Positions 7,889 through 16,079 of a DNA stretch of 64,000 nt are shown piece after piece. Both the position numbers and the translations under genes were made by a program. The notes beneath the pieces were generated by a model. That model searched no databases. It was given only the letters and a program-made list of their open reading frames with translations, and was not told the origin of the DNA. This stretch comes from Beijerinckia sp. 28-YEA-48. GTDB taxonomy: Bacteria > Pseudomonadota > Alphaproteobacteria > Rhizobiales > Beijerinckiaceae. Every line of letters begins with the position of its first letter. The first letter of the stretch is position 1. Location: assembly GCF_900104955.1 (NCBI RefSeq), contig NZ_FNSI01000001.1:4684001-4748000 (forward strand), read 5' to 3'.

Positions 7889-8782
7889 TCAGCGCTGGGG
7901 CGGGTGCCAGCCGTCGGATTGGGCTTCTTTGAGGATTTCCAGCGCGCCGGGGACGTAAAGCTCCATGCGCGGGCCGAAACGACTGTCGATGAGGCCGCGC
8001 GCCCGGATGGTTTTGCCGGTCAGGCCCTTGGGATCGAGGCCGGCGGCGGTGAAAGCTCTCATATTGCGGGCCGAAACGGTCAAAGTGAGCGATTTTCGCC
8101 GGTTTTTGCCCAGATTGATGAAAGTGCGATTACGGCCGGCGTTGACGTTGGCGACGATGCCCGAAACCACCGCGATCCGCCCCTCCAGGCCGGAAAAGTC
8201 GGGATCTTGAGCCGATTCCTGATCGAGCAGCGCATAGGCCGGATCGGCCCAGAGGCCGTGCCGGGCGGCCCGCGCGCCCTCCTCGGCTTGCAGAAGCGGT
8301 TTGAGGCAGGGGCCGGTTTCGCTCAGCGGATCGACCCGCGCCCAGCCGGCCTCGATCAAGGCGGTGGCCAGCGACAGGGTGTCGGGCGCCAAAAAGGCCC
8401 GGGCCCGCACCCGGCCCCAGCGGTCGGGGACCGGATCGAGCGCCGCCAGGGCCACGCTTGAACCGACGGTCCAGAGCGCGAGATCGGCCCGCGCCTTGTC
8501 CGCGAGCCGGGGATCGTCCCGGGTTGCCCGCGCCGGCTCGATGCCGGCGATGCGGACGATCCGGCCGTCGGCGAGTTTCAATTCGAGATGGGCGGTGACA
8601 TCGGCGACCTCGACCGGCTCGCCCGAGGGGCGGTCGCAGGCGTCGCGCGCCGCAGCGGGAGCGCCTTGCGCCTGGGCGCCGGAGGGCTGATCCAGCAGAC
8701 AGGACACGACAAAAGCGAGTGCAAACGACCACTTCTTCGCTGCCTTCAACTTTTCATTTGCCGCCCCTGTGCTAAACAGCAT
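7889..8782 (-). CDS. Secreted staphylococcal-nuclease-like (thermonuclease-family) protein
   Basis: 297 residues with an N-terminal signal segment (FALAFVVSCLLDQPSGAQAQ). The central region (about 55-180) looks like an SNase OB-fold: LADGRIVRIAGIE, DRWGRVRARAF, LIEAGWARVDP, EEGARAARHGLWADP. The usual catalytic Arg/Glu set is only partly evident, so activity is uncertain. The C-terminal ~100 residues (VVSGIVANVNAGRNRTFINLG) form a second OB-like domain common in alphaproteobacterial members. It ends about 120 bases before the MBOAT gene and starts just upstream of tRNA-Arg on the opposite strand. Confidence 0.75.
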   Translation of the reverse strand: MLFSTGAANEKLKAAKKWSFALAFVVSCLLDQPSGAQAQGAPAAARDACDRPSGEPVEVADVTAHLELKLADGRIVRIAGIEPARATRDDPRLADKARADLALWTVGSSVALAALDPVPDRWGRVRARAFLAPDTLSLATALIEAGWARVDPLSETGPCLKPLLQAEEGARAARHGLWADPAYALLDQESAQDPDFSGLEGRIAVVSGIVANVNAGRNRTFINLGKNRRKSLTLTVSARNMRAFTAAGLDPKGLTGKTIRARGLIDSRFGPRMELYVPGALEILKEAQSDGWHPPQR

Positions 8783-8804
8783 GCCCCGTGGGTCCTCCGC
8801 GTCC

Positions 8805-8881
<77 letters not shown>

Positions 8882-9091
8882 TTCCGCTTACATGCGATCA
8901 AAAATAGCCGGAAGGCGCGGTTTATACCTGCGTCCTGCATAAGGATCGTTCCCCGTGATCAACGGCGGTCAGACAATCTGTTGGTAGCTTCCGGCGTGTG
9001 CTGGGGATTATGGTGAACGAACGGTTGCAGGCCGGCTCCCGCATACCCACACTGCTCAGGGCATTTGGGAAGGGAATCGGGGGCGCGGCCG

Positions 9092-10174
9092 ATGGCCGAT
9101 TTTTTTGAAATTGATTTCATTCCGGTGCATCGCCGAGATAGCGGCGATGCGATTTCCATGCGCTACATGATCGGTGATTTCTGGGACGTGCATGTCATTG
9201 ATGGTGGTTTCGATTCGACAACGGCCCTTGTCTCGGCCCACATCAGGGAGAACTACAGGACTGATACCATTAACCGGGTCATCGTCACGCACCCGGATCA
9301 GGACCATGCCGAAGGGCTGGCCGGTATCCTCGAAACGTTCAACATCTACGAGCTCTGGATGTTGCGCCCATGGGAGTATGCGGACATTCTGCTCCCGGAT
9401 TTCGCCCGCTACACCAGTGCTGAACGGTTGAAGGAGCGCTTGCGTGACGACTACCCCTACATTGCGAAGCTCGAAGCGATTGCGCTTCGCCGCGGGATCA
9501 CGATCCGAGAGCCATTCCAGGGTAAGCAGATCGGAGCGTTTACGGTCCTCGCGCCCTCGCGTGAGCGATACCTGAACCTCATTCTCGAATCAGAGCGCAC
9601 GCCGCAGCGCTCGATTCGGTCGAGGGCGCAGCAGACGCTCCTCGGAGCATTGACCGAAGCCGCGCGTCCCGTCCTCGCCTTCATCAAGGCCGGATGGGGC
9701 TCTGAGAAATTCTCGCCTGATCCTACGAGTGTCGAGAATGAAATGAGCGTCGTTCAATATGCTTATATCTGCGGCAAGCGTATTCTGCTGAGCGGTGATG
9801 CCGGACGCGAAGGGATGACGGAAGCGGCGGACTATCTCGAAAGCCGGGGCGTCTCTTTACCAGGGATTGATCGCTTCCAGTTTCCGCATCACGGTGGGCG
9901 CCGCAACATGTCTACGGAGCTCCTTGATCGCTGGGTGGGGCGACGGCTGACGCAACCTGTCAAGGAAGGTGAAGAGCTGTTCACCGCTATGATCTCTTCA
10001 GCGAAGGAAGATCCTGAGCATCCTCGCAAGGCGGTGCTGCGCGCGCTGCATCATCGTGGGGCCAAGATCGCGACGACGGAAAATGGACATTTCCGGACGC
10101 ATAAGAACGCACCCCAGCGCGACGGGTGGATAGCACTCAAGCAACCGGCATATCCAGACGAACAGGAAAATTGA
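9092..10174 (+). CDS. ComEC/Rec2-type metallo-beta-lactamase-fold protein
   Basis: 360 residues from ATG 9092; an in-frame TTG at 9065 is possible but less likely. MBL metal motif THPDQDHAEG with H67, D69, D71 and H72. Later ligands are D236 in LLSGDAG and H266/H267 in FPHHGG, while VENEMSVV resembles the ComEC NNxSxVL loop. It therefore belongs to the ComEC-like MBL group but lacks the ComEC membrane domain. The substrate is unknown; relatives hydrolyse phosphodiesters (DNA or cyclic nucleotides). It sits directly after tRNA-Arg, and its TGA shares one base with the ATG of the membrane-protein gene, so the two are co-translated. Confidence 0.85.
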   Translation: MADFFEIDFIPVHRRDSGDAISMRYMIGDFWDVHVIDGGFDSTTALVSAHIRENYRTDTINRVIVTHPDQDHAEGLAGILETFNIYELWMLRPWEYADILLPDFARYTSAERLKERLRDDYPYIAKLEAIALRRGITIREPFQGKQIGAFTVLAPSRERYLNLILESERTPQRSIRSRAQQTLLGALTEAARPVLAFIKAGWGSEKFSPDPTSVENEMSVVQYAYICGKRILLSGDAGREGMTEAADYLESRGVSLPGIDRFQFPHHGGRRNMSTELLDRWVGRRLTQPVKEGEELFTAMISSAKEDPEHPRKAVLRALHHRGAKIATTENGHFRTHKNAPQRDGWIALKQPAYPDEQEN

Positions 10175-10953
10175 TGCCGAAGGTGCTCGACGCATACGCG
10201 CTCAAGGCGCGCTACTATCCCGCACTCCTTGCAACCATTCCGGCGCTCGTCGCGCTTGCTATCTTGATCTCGCGCGTGAAGTTCAGCCTCACGACTGGCA
10301 TCGCGTCACTCGCGATCCCAGTGCTCGTGTTCGCTGCCGCTGACGTGGCGCGACGCCTGGGCAAGCGGATCGAGAATGAAATCTATGCGGAGATGGGCGG
10401 TAAGCCTTCCGTCACGATGCTCCGCTACACCGACAATGAGTTCGACGTAGCGGCAAAGGAGCAGTACCGGGCATTCCTTTCCTCGAAGGTGAGCCAGCCT
10501 GTCCCGACTGAAGAAGCCGAGAATCAAAACGTCAAAGCAGGGGATGCCTTCTACGAGCGGGCCGGCGCGTGGCTGCGCGAGAATACCCGCAACACAAAAA
10601 AGTTCGGTATTTTGTTCGCGGAGAACGTAACGTACGGATACCGGCGCAATTTGCTCGGGCTCAAGTGGCCTGCACTCGTGACGAACGTTGTTCTCGTCCT
10701 GCTGTGCACGTTCGTTCAGTATAAAAAAGGCGCGATTGATGCCGACGATGAGACGACGATCGCGCTAATGATCGTGGTCGCGCTTGCCGTCGTTCACTCG
10801 CTCTTCATGGCCTTCGGTGTCAGTCGGCCAAGTGTCGTCGAAGCGTCGCGAACATATGCACGCCAGTTGATCCTCGCGTGTGAGACTTTCCTTGGCAAAG
10901 AAAAGCCCGTGGCTCCTAAGGCCACTCCTAAGCTGAAGGCAGCGAAGACGTAG
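10174..10953 (+). CDS. Four-TM membrane protein coupled to the MBL protein; family not recognised
   Basis: 259 residues from ATG 10174, which overlaps the upstream stop as TGATG. Two hydrophobic segments (about 16-34, 41-57) are followed by a ~100-residue soluble region with many charged residues, then two more segments (about 170-188, 200-222), and a Lys/Pro/Ala tail. This 2TM-loop-2TM plan recalls membrane effectors of nucleotide-signalling defence systems, but I see no diagnostic motif. Coupling with an MBL enzyme and position next to a tRNA suggest a horizontally moved two-gene unit. A defensive or toxic role is inference only. Confidence 0.7.
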   Translation: MPKVLDAYALKARYYPALLATIPALVALAILISRVKFSLTTGIASLAIPVLVFAAADVARRLGKRIENEIYAEMGGKPSVTMLRYTDNEFDVAAKEQYRAFLSSKVSQPVPTEEAENQNVKAGDAFYERAGAWLRENTRNTKKFGILFAENVTYGYRRNLLGLKWPALVTNVVLVLLCTFVQYKKGAIDADDETTIALMIVVALAVVHSLFMAFGVSRPSVVEASRTYARQLILACETFLGKEKPVAPKATPKLKAAKT

Positions 10954-11340
10954 GGGTAGCGATCCACAGCTCCGGCGTTGGGCGAACTTAGCTGTATTTG
11001 TCGCGGATGATCTACCAGCCGATCTCGCTGTCCGTATCCCGTGAATGTCCGTTTCGCTGCGGCCATATTTTCGATGGTACTTGGTGCGGGGCGAACGAAA
11101 CTCTGGGCCATGGCTTCGCAAGCAAGCCGACGGGCGTAGCCAGGCCGCTATCGGCTGCTTGGGCGGCGCGATCTAGATAGTCGCATGAGCCGGAAATCTG
11201 ACGATAGCGAATTGGCGCGCGCGAAAGCGATGCTGAACAGTTATGTCCTCGGGACAAAAAGGAAGTAGCGGCTCTGGCTGATGTTGGCCAACATGGACAT
11301 GCATCCTAACAGGGATGCGGCCATGGGAGGCGCGCTTTAG
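10954..11340. other. Intergenic remnant downstream of the MBL/membrane-protein pair
   Basis: 387 bases with no convincing gene. A 27-codon plus frame (11185-11268, MSRKSDDSELARAKAMLN) could be a tiny gene or a broken remnant; it has no clear ribosome site. There is no tRNA-end repeat or transposase trace. A GGGAGG ribosome site for the next gene begins near 11325. Confidence 0.4.
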
Positions 11341-13158
11341 ATGACGGTCGTAGGCCTGGAAGATCTGGATCGTCCAACGAATGCGCGTAAGACCGATCTA
11401 GGGTGGGGATCCGATCCGATCGCGGTGCTGCTTTCGAAGTTGGGATATGAGTATGTCGCGCTCGTGCCCGGCGCCAGCTACAGGGGCCTCCACGACAGCA
11501 TCGTGAATGTGCTGGGCAACGAAAACCCGCAAATGCTGACATGTCTGCATGAGGAGCATTCGGTCGCCATCGCCCACGGCTATGCGAAGGTGACGCAGCG
11601 GCCGATGCTCGCTTTCGTGCACAGCAATGTCGGATTGATGCACGCGACCATGGCGATCTACAACGCCTGGTGCGATCGCGTGCCGATGGTGATCATCGGT
11701 GCGACGGGGCCTGGCGATGCGCATCAGCGTCGGCCTTGGATCGATTGGATTCACACCTCCCGTGACCAAGGCGCGCTGGTGCGCAACTATGTCAAATGGG
11801 ATGATCAACCTGGCTCCGTGCCGGCGACGTTTGAATCGCTGCTGCGCGCCCATCAAATCACCATGACGGCGCCTGCTGGGCCGACCTATATCTGTCTCGA
11901 CGTGGCGATGCAGGAAGAGCGTCTGTCGGAGCCATTGCAGGCGCCAGACCCTTTGAAGTTTCGCGCGGCGCAGGCCCCGGTTCCCGCGCCAGAGCAGATC
12001 GACATGGCGGCCGATTGGCTTGTCGCCGCCAAGCGCCCCGTCGTTCTCAGCGGCCGCGCCTCGCGCTTCCAGCATGATTGGGATGATCGCCAGGCCGTGT
12101 GTGAAGCGATTGGCGGCGTGGTCATCACCGATCAGAGAACCGGCGCCTCGTTCCCGACCGAGCATGGCTTGCATGTCATCGAACCGCAATCGCGCTTGTC
12201 GGCCGCGGCGATTGCGCTGCTGGCCGAGGCGGATGTCATTCTGGCGCTCGATTGGCTCGATCTTGCCGGTACGCTCAAGACCTGCGCGCGCAAGGCGCGA
12301 CTCACTGCGAAAATCATCCATGTCTCCGTCGACAGCTATCTACACAATGGCTGGAGCATGGATCATCAGGGCCTTGCTGCTGTCGATCTGCCTGTGCTGA
12401 CGACGCCGGAGGCGATGTTGAGGCCGTTGCTCTCAGCGCTCGACGCGCGCGTGAGCGGGCGACGTCTGACACGTCCGAAGTATGACGTTGACGTGGTGGC
12501 AGCCAAGCGTGAGGCGGTCACATCGGGGCCGATTTCGCTACGCCAGATGGCGCGCTGTATCGCGCAGGCGACCAAGGACCAGGCGGTGACATTCACGCGC
12601 TTTCCGCTCAAGTGGCCGGCCGATGTCTGTCAATTCAAAGGACCGCTTGATTTCTTGGGCGGTGATGGCGGCGGTGGCCTGGGGTCGGGGACTGGTATTG
12701 CGATCGGTGCGGCCTTGGCGTTGAAGGGCACAGGCCGGATTCCGATCGCGATCATCGGCGACGGTGATTTCCTGATGGGCGTCAACGCGCTTTGGACCGC
12801 CGCGCGCTGTCGCATTCCCGTCCTCATCATCGTGGCCAACAACAGGGCCTATCAAAACGACGTCACGCATCAGGACCAGGTCGCGGTGGTGCGGGATCGC
12901 CCGCGCGAGAACAAGTGGATCGGTCAGAGGCTCGACGATCCGGCAGTGGATCTGGTGGCGATGGCCCGCGCGCAAGGATTCATGGCGTCGGAGCCGGTTC
13001 TCGCGTTGGAGGAGGCTTCGGACGTTCTGCAGCGCGGTCTGCAGGCCGTGCGCGAAGGCCACTGCTACATGATTGAATTTCTGCTCGATGCCGTGACCAT
13101 CGGTGAACAGGCCTCTCTGAGCGATAAGAAAAATCGGGAAGGACATGCTCATGGATGA
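11341..13158 (+). CDS. Thiamine-diphosphate-dependent enzyme (acetolactate synthase/benzoylformate decarboxylase superfamily)
   Basis: 605 residues with three domains. The N-terminal PYR domain has the catalytic Glu in CLHEEHSVAIAHGYA. The central domain covers about residues 215-370. The C-terminal PP domain has the Mg/ThDP motif GDGDFLMG with NNRAYQND about 28 residues later. Superfamily members decarboxylate 2-oxo acids or add the product to acceptors. The neighbouring lactonase, TctC receptor and aldolase suggest a role in breakdown of an organic or aromatic acid; the substrate cannot be read from the sequence. It is the first gene of a plus-strand operon and overlaps the next by eight bases. 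Confidence 0.88.
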   Translation: MTVVGLEDLDRPTNARKTDLGWGSDPIAVLLSKLGYEYVALVPGASYRGLHDSIVNVLGNENPQMLTCLHEEHSVAIAHGYAKVTQRPMLAFVHSNVGLMHATMAIYNAWCDRVPMVIIGATGPGDAHQRRPWIDWIHTSRDQGALVRNYVKWDDQPGSVPATFESLLRAHQITMTAPAGPTYICLDVAMQEERLSEPLQAPDPLKFRAAQAPVPAPEQIDMAADWLVAAKRPVVLSGRASRFQHDWDDRQAVCEAIGGVVITDQRTGASFPTEHGLHVIEPQSRLSAAAIALLAEADVILALDWLDLAGTLKTCARKARLTAKIIHVSVDSYLHNGWSMDHQGLAAVDLPVLTTPEAMLRPLLSALDARVSGRRLTRPKYDVDVVAAKREAVTSGPISLRQMARCIAQATKDQAVTFTRFPLKWPADVCQFKGPLDFLGGDGGGGLGSGTGIAIGAALALKGTGRIPIAIIGDGDFLMGVNALWTAARCRIPVLIIVANNRAYQNDVTHQDQVAVVRDRPRENKWIGQRLDDPAVDLVAMARAQGFMASEPVLALEEASDVLQRGLQAVREGHCYMIEFLLDAVTIGEQASLSDKKNREGHAHG

Positions 13159-14044
13159 CGCGCCGGTTTATCTCCAATGGGAGAAAAACACACGCAGCCC
13201 CAATCCGCCGCCGCCGCCGCGCAGTTGCGATAGCCAATTCCATATCTATGGTGACATCGCGCGATATCCGGCCAAGGAAGGCGCGCTCTACGACCCGCCC
13301 AAGGCTACGTTCGATGATATGATGGGCGTTCTGGCCAAAATGCGCTTCGAGCGCGGCGTGATCGTGCATCCGATGCCCTATGACACGGATCATCGCCTGC
13401 TGATCGACACGCTTGAAGCCATTCCCAACAACGATCACATCCGCGCCGTCGGCATCATCAAGGATCATGTCACCGACAGCGAGCTTGATCGGCTCAATAA
13501 GCTTGGCGTGCGCGCGGCGCGTTTCAACATCGGCAAATATTATAATGAACGGCGCTCGCCGGAATCGCTCATCCGCTCGCTGGAACGTGCGCGCGAGATC
13601 GGCTGGCATGCACGGCTGCATGTCGCTGGCCCCGATATTATCGAGTATTCCGATATCCTGGCTTCAGTGCGCGACATGACCTTTGTCGTCGATCACATGG
13701 GGCATGTGGATTTCAGCGCCGGATTGCAGGCGCCAACGTGTCAATGGCTGTTGGACAGATTACGTCATCACGGTTGGTGGATGATGCTGTCCAATGGCGC
13801 AAGATTGTCGCGCATGACGGATGACTGGGACGATGCCGTTCCTTTCGGACAGGCCTTTGTCGAAGCGGCGCCCGATCGCATGATCTGGGGATCGGATTGG
13901 CCGCATGTGCGCTGGCGCAAGAGCCGGATGCCAAACGATGGCGAGCTGGTCGAGCTCATGTACCGCTATGTCGACCACGATGCGGATCTCATCCAGAAGA
14001 TCCTGGTCGACAATCCAGCGCGCCTTCACGGATTCGCGCCCTAG
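13151..14044 (+). CDS. Amidohydrolase, 2-pyrone-4,6-dicarboxylate lactonase (LigI)-like
   Basis: 297 residues. Start ATG 13151 is preferred over ATG 13145 because GGGAAGGA (13136-13143) sits seven bases before it. It is an amidohydrolase-2 barrel: the N-terminal motif is CDSQFHIYGD, where the usual first His of HxH is Gln; later come ARLHVAGPD, VVDHMGHVD and the terminal Asp in WGSDWPHVRW. LigI-type lactonases in this family work without metal, which fits the altered motif. It probably hydrolyses a lactone intermediate made in this operon. It overlaps the ThDP enzyme gene by eight bases. Confidence 0.82.
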   Translation: MDDAPVYLQWEKNTRSPNPPPPPRSCDSQFHIYGDIARYPAKEGALYDPPKATFDDMMGVLAKMRFERGVIVHPMPYDTDHRLLIDTLEAIPNNDHIRAVGIIKDHVTDSELDRLNKLGVRAARFNIGKYYNERRSPESLIRSLERAREIGWHARLHVAGPDIIEYSDILASVRDMTFVVDHMGHVDFSAGLQAPTCQWLLDRLRHHGWWMMLSNGARLSRMTDDWDDAVPFGQAFVEAAPDRMIWGSDWPHVRWRKSRMPNDGELVELMYRYVDHDADLIQKILVDNPARLHGFAP

Positions 14045-14167
14045 ATTCTTGCCAGAACCTTGTCGCGCGCAGCGGACGTGGCTTCGCGCGAAGATAGTAA
14101 CAGCCGACGCAAAGGGACGATCTAAATAGAGATTCGATGACTACAACATCACCCTGGGGAGGAGCGG

Positions 14168-15208
14168 ATGTGCAAGGTCATTCTGGCCGGATTGGTATCC
14201 GTGTTGGTCTGGGGAGGCATCGTAGATGCTTCGCGCGCAGAATCGGTTGAGGATTTCTACAAGGGCAAGCGGATCACGCTTTATGTCGGCTCTTCTCCGG
14301 GAGGGGGAACCGACACTTACGGCCGGGTGATCGGGCAATTTCTGGGCAATCATCTGCCCGGAAAGCCAACTGTCGTTGTCGCCAACATGCCCGGCGCCAA
14401 CGGCTTGATTGTGGCCAATCAACTGGCCAAGTCGTTGCCGAAAGATGGCACTGCGCTGGGCACGTTTGATCGGAACGCCGCCCTGCATTCGATCTGGGGC
14501 AATCCGGCCGCTCGTTTCGTCGCGGCTGATCTGGCATGGATCGGCAGCGCCAACGTCGACACCAGCACCTGCGTCACCTGGCATACAACGGGCATCGACA
14601 CGCTGGAAAAATTCATGACCCGCGAAGTCGTGCTGGGGTCCACGGCGGTTTATCACGCCAATCTTCTCAACTCCTTGTTCGGCGCCAAGCTGAAACAGGT
14701 GTTGGGCTACCAGGGCGGTAACGACGTGGTCCTCGCATTGGAGCGGGGCGAGGTGCAGGGCCGCTGCAACTGGTCCTGGTCGTCCATCATCGCGACGCGC
14801 CCGGCTTGGGTGCGCGATAAGAAGATCAATATCGTGCTGCAATTCGCCGAGGAGAAACACCCGGAACTGCAGGATGTTCCGCTGGTGGGCGAGCTGGTCA
14901 AGACGCCCGAACAGAAACAGATGATCGATATGATTCTGATCAGCCAGACCATGGCCCGGCCCTTCGCCGCGCCCCCGGATGTGCCCGAGGTGCGGATCGC
15001 GGCGCTGCGCGAGGCCTTCATGGCGGTTGCGAAAGACCCTGACTTTATCGCCGCGGCCCATGCGCAGCAGCTCGAAGTCGCCTTCGTCGAGGGCGCGCGG
15101 ATCCAGGAGAATATCAGGCGCATCTCGAGCGCGCCGAAGGCTCTAGCCAGGGAGCTGCGGGACGTTATGCTTGGGCCGGAAGCATCCGCCGAGATGGATC
15201 GTAAATAG
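14168..15208 (+). CDS. Bug/TctC-family periplasmic solute receptor
   Basis: 346 residues with a signal peptide (LAGLVSVLVWGGIVDASRA). It shows the TctC fold: VGSSPGGGTDTYGRVIGQF, VVANMPGANGL, LGYQGGNDVVLALERGEVQGRC. These receptors capture carboxylates for tripartite tricarboxylate transporters; no TctA/TctB membrane genes lie in the window, so it must share them or have a sensing role. A strong GGGGAGGAG ribosome site precedes ATG 14168. It is the third gene of the plus operon and probably binds that pathway's acid substrate. Confidence 0.87.
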   Translation: MCKVILAGLVSVLVWGGIVDASRAESVEDFYKGKRITLYVGSSPGGGTDTYGRVIGQFLGNHLPGKPTVVVANMPGANGLIVANQLAKSLPKDGTALGTFDRNAALHSIWGNPAARFVAADLAWIGSANVDTSTCVTWHTTGIDTLEKFMTREVVLGSTAVYHANLLNSLFGAKLKQVLGYQGGNDVVLALERGEVQGRCNWSWSSIIATRPAWVRDKKINIVLQFAEEKHPELQDVPLVGELVKTPEQKQMIDMILISQTMARPFAAPPDVPEVRIAALREAFMAVAKDPDFIAAAHAQQLEVAFVEGARIQENIRRISSAPKALARELRDVMLGPEASAEMDRK

Positions 15209-15273
15209 CGTCAAAACAAAAATGAGAGCTCGGTTCTCGGTCGATCAAGACCGCGTTCGAGCCTGGAGGATGA

Positions 15274-16026
15274 ATGTCGAGACCGATTGAACAGCAGCCC
15301 AGCAATATCGCGCGTCTGGCGGCCGAACTCGCCGCCGTTTCGCGCATGCTCGAGACGATGAACATCTTGAGCTACAGCGGGCATATCGCCGTGCGTATTC
15401 CTGAGCGCAACGCCCTGATGATTCAGCGCCGCACCGACAGCCGGGCCGAACTTGCGCCCGATCGCATGTTGCTCGTCGATCTCGATGGCAAGGTGATTCA
15501 GGGCGATGGCAAGCCACCCTCCGAGACCTCGATCCATATCGAAGCCTTCCGGGCGCGACCGGATGTCAACGCTTCGCTGCATAGCCACATGGACCTCGCC
15601 ATCGCCTTTACGATGATGAAGGGCGTCCAGCTTCTGCCGATGCGGGCCCGCGCCACGCGCTGGAAAAGCGGTATTCCGACCCATCCCGATCCAAGCCACA
15701 TCAAATATCCGCAGCAGGGGCGTGAACTGGCGGCAACGCTGGGGCCGCACCATGTGGCGTTGATGCGCGCGCATGGACTGTTGCTGGTGGCGGAATCGCT
15801 GCCGGCGCTCTTCAGCGATGCCGTGCACTTCCAGGAAAATGCCCAGGCGCAGATGGACGTGCAGCAGGCCGGAGCCGTTCCCGAGCCGCTCAGCGACGCG
15901 GAAATCGAAAAGATCCTGGCGCTGGAGGATCGTCCGCATCACATCGCTAAAATGTGGAACTATTATATTCGCAAGGGCTTGGCGGCGGGCTCGGTGGAAA
16001 AGAGCTGGAATCTGTTCGCGGCATAG
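15274..16026 (+). CDS. Class II aldolase/adducin-family protein
   Basis: 250 residues. The Zn site is visible: Glu84 in PPSETSIHIE, His103 and His105 in SLHSHMD, and His167 in MRAHGLLL. It matches FucA/AraD-like aldolases and related decarboxylases. In aromatic pathways such enzymes cleave or decarboxylate 4-hydroxy-2-oxo acids, which would fit a late step of this operon (inference). GGAGGA lies three bases before ATG 15274. A strong hairpin follows the gene. Confidence 0.87.
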   Translation: MSRPIEQQPSNIARLAAELAAVSRMLETMNILSYSGHIAVRIPERNALMIQRRTDSRAELAPDRMLLVDLDGKVIQGDGKPPSETSIHIEAFRARPDVNASLHSHMDLAIAFTMMKGVQLLPMRARATRWKSGIPTHPDPSHIKYPQQGRELAATLGPHHVALMRAHGLLLVAESLPALFSDAVHFQENAQAQMDVQQAGAVPEPLSDAEIEKILALEDRPHHIAKMWNYYIRKGLAAGSVEKSWNLFAA

Positions 16027-16035
16027 GCCGCGCTG

Positions 16036-16064
16036 GCTCCCAATTGCAAAGCGCAATTGGGAGC
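16036..16064. terminator. 12-pair perfect inverted repeat between the aldolase gene and pabB
   Basis: GCTCCCAATTGC (16036-16047), five-base loop, GCAATTGGGAGC (16053-16064). No T run follows, so it is not a textbook intrinsic terminator. It ends 15 bases before the pabB start and could stabilise the aldolase mRNA 3' end, terminate with help, or limit pabB translation. Confidence 0.6.
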
Positions 16065-16079
16065 GTTACCAGACGCGGC

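Noticed and set aside
8882-11340. An integrative element with att repeats at tRNA-Arg
   Set aside because: No integrase, and no repeat of the tRNA 3' end was found downstream by eye. Only the accessory character of the pair is kept as a finding.
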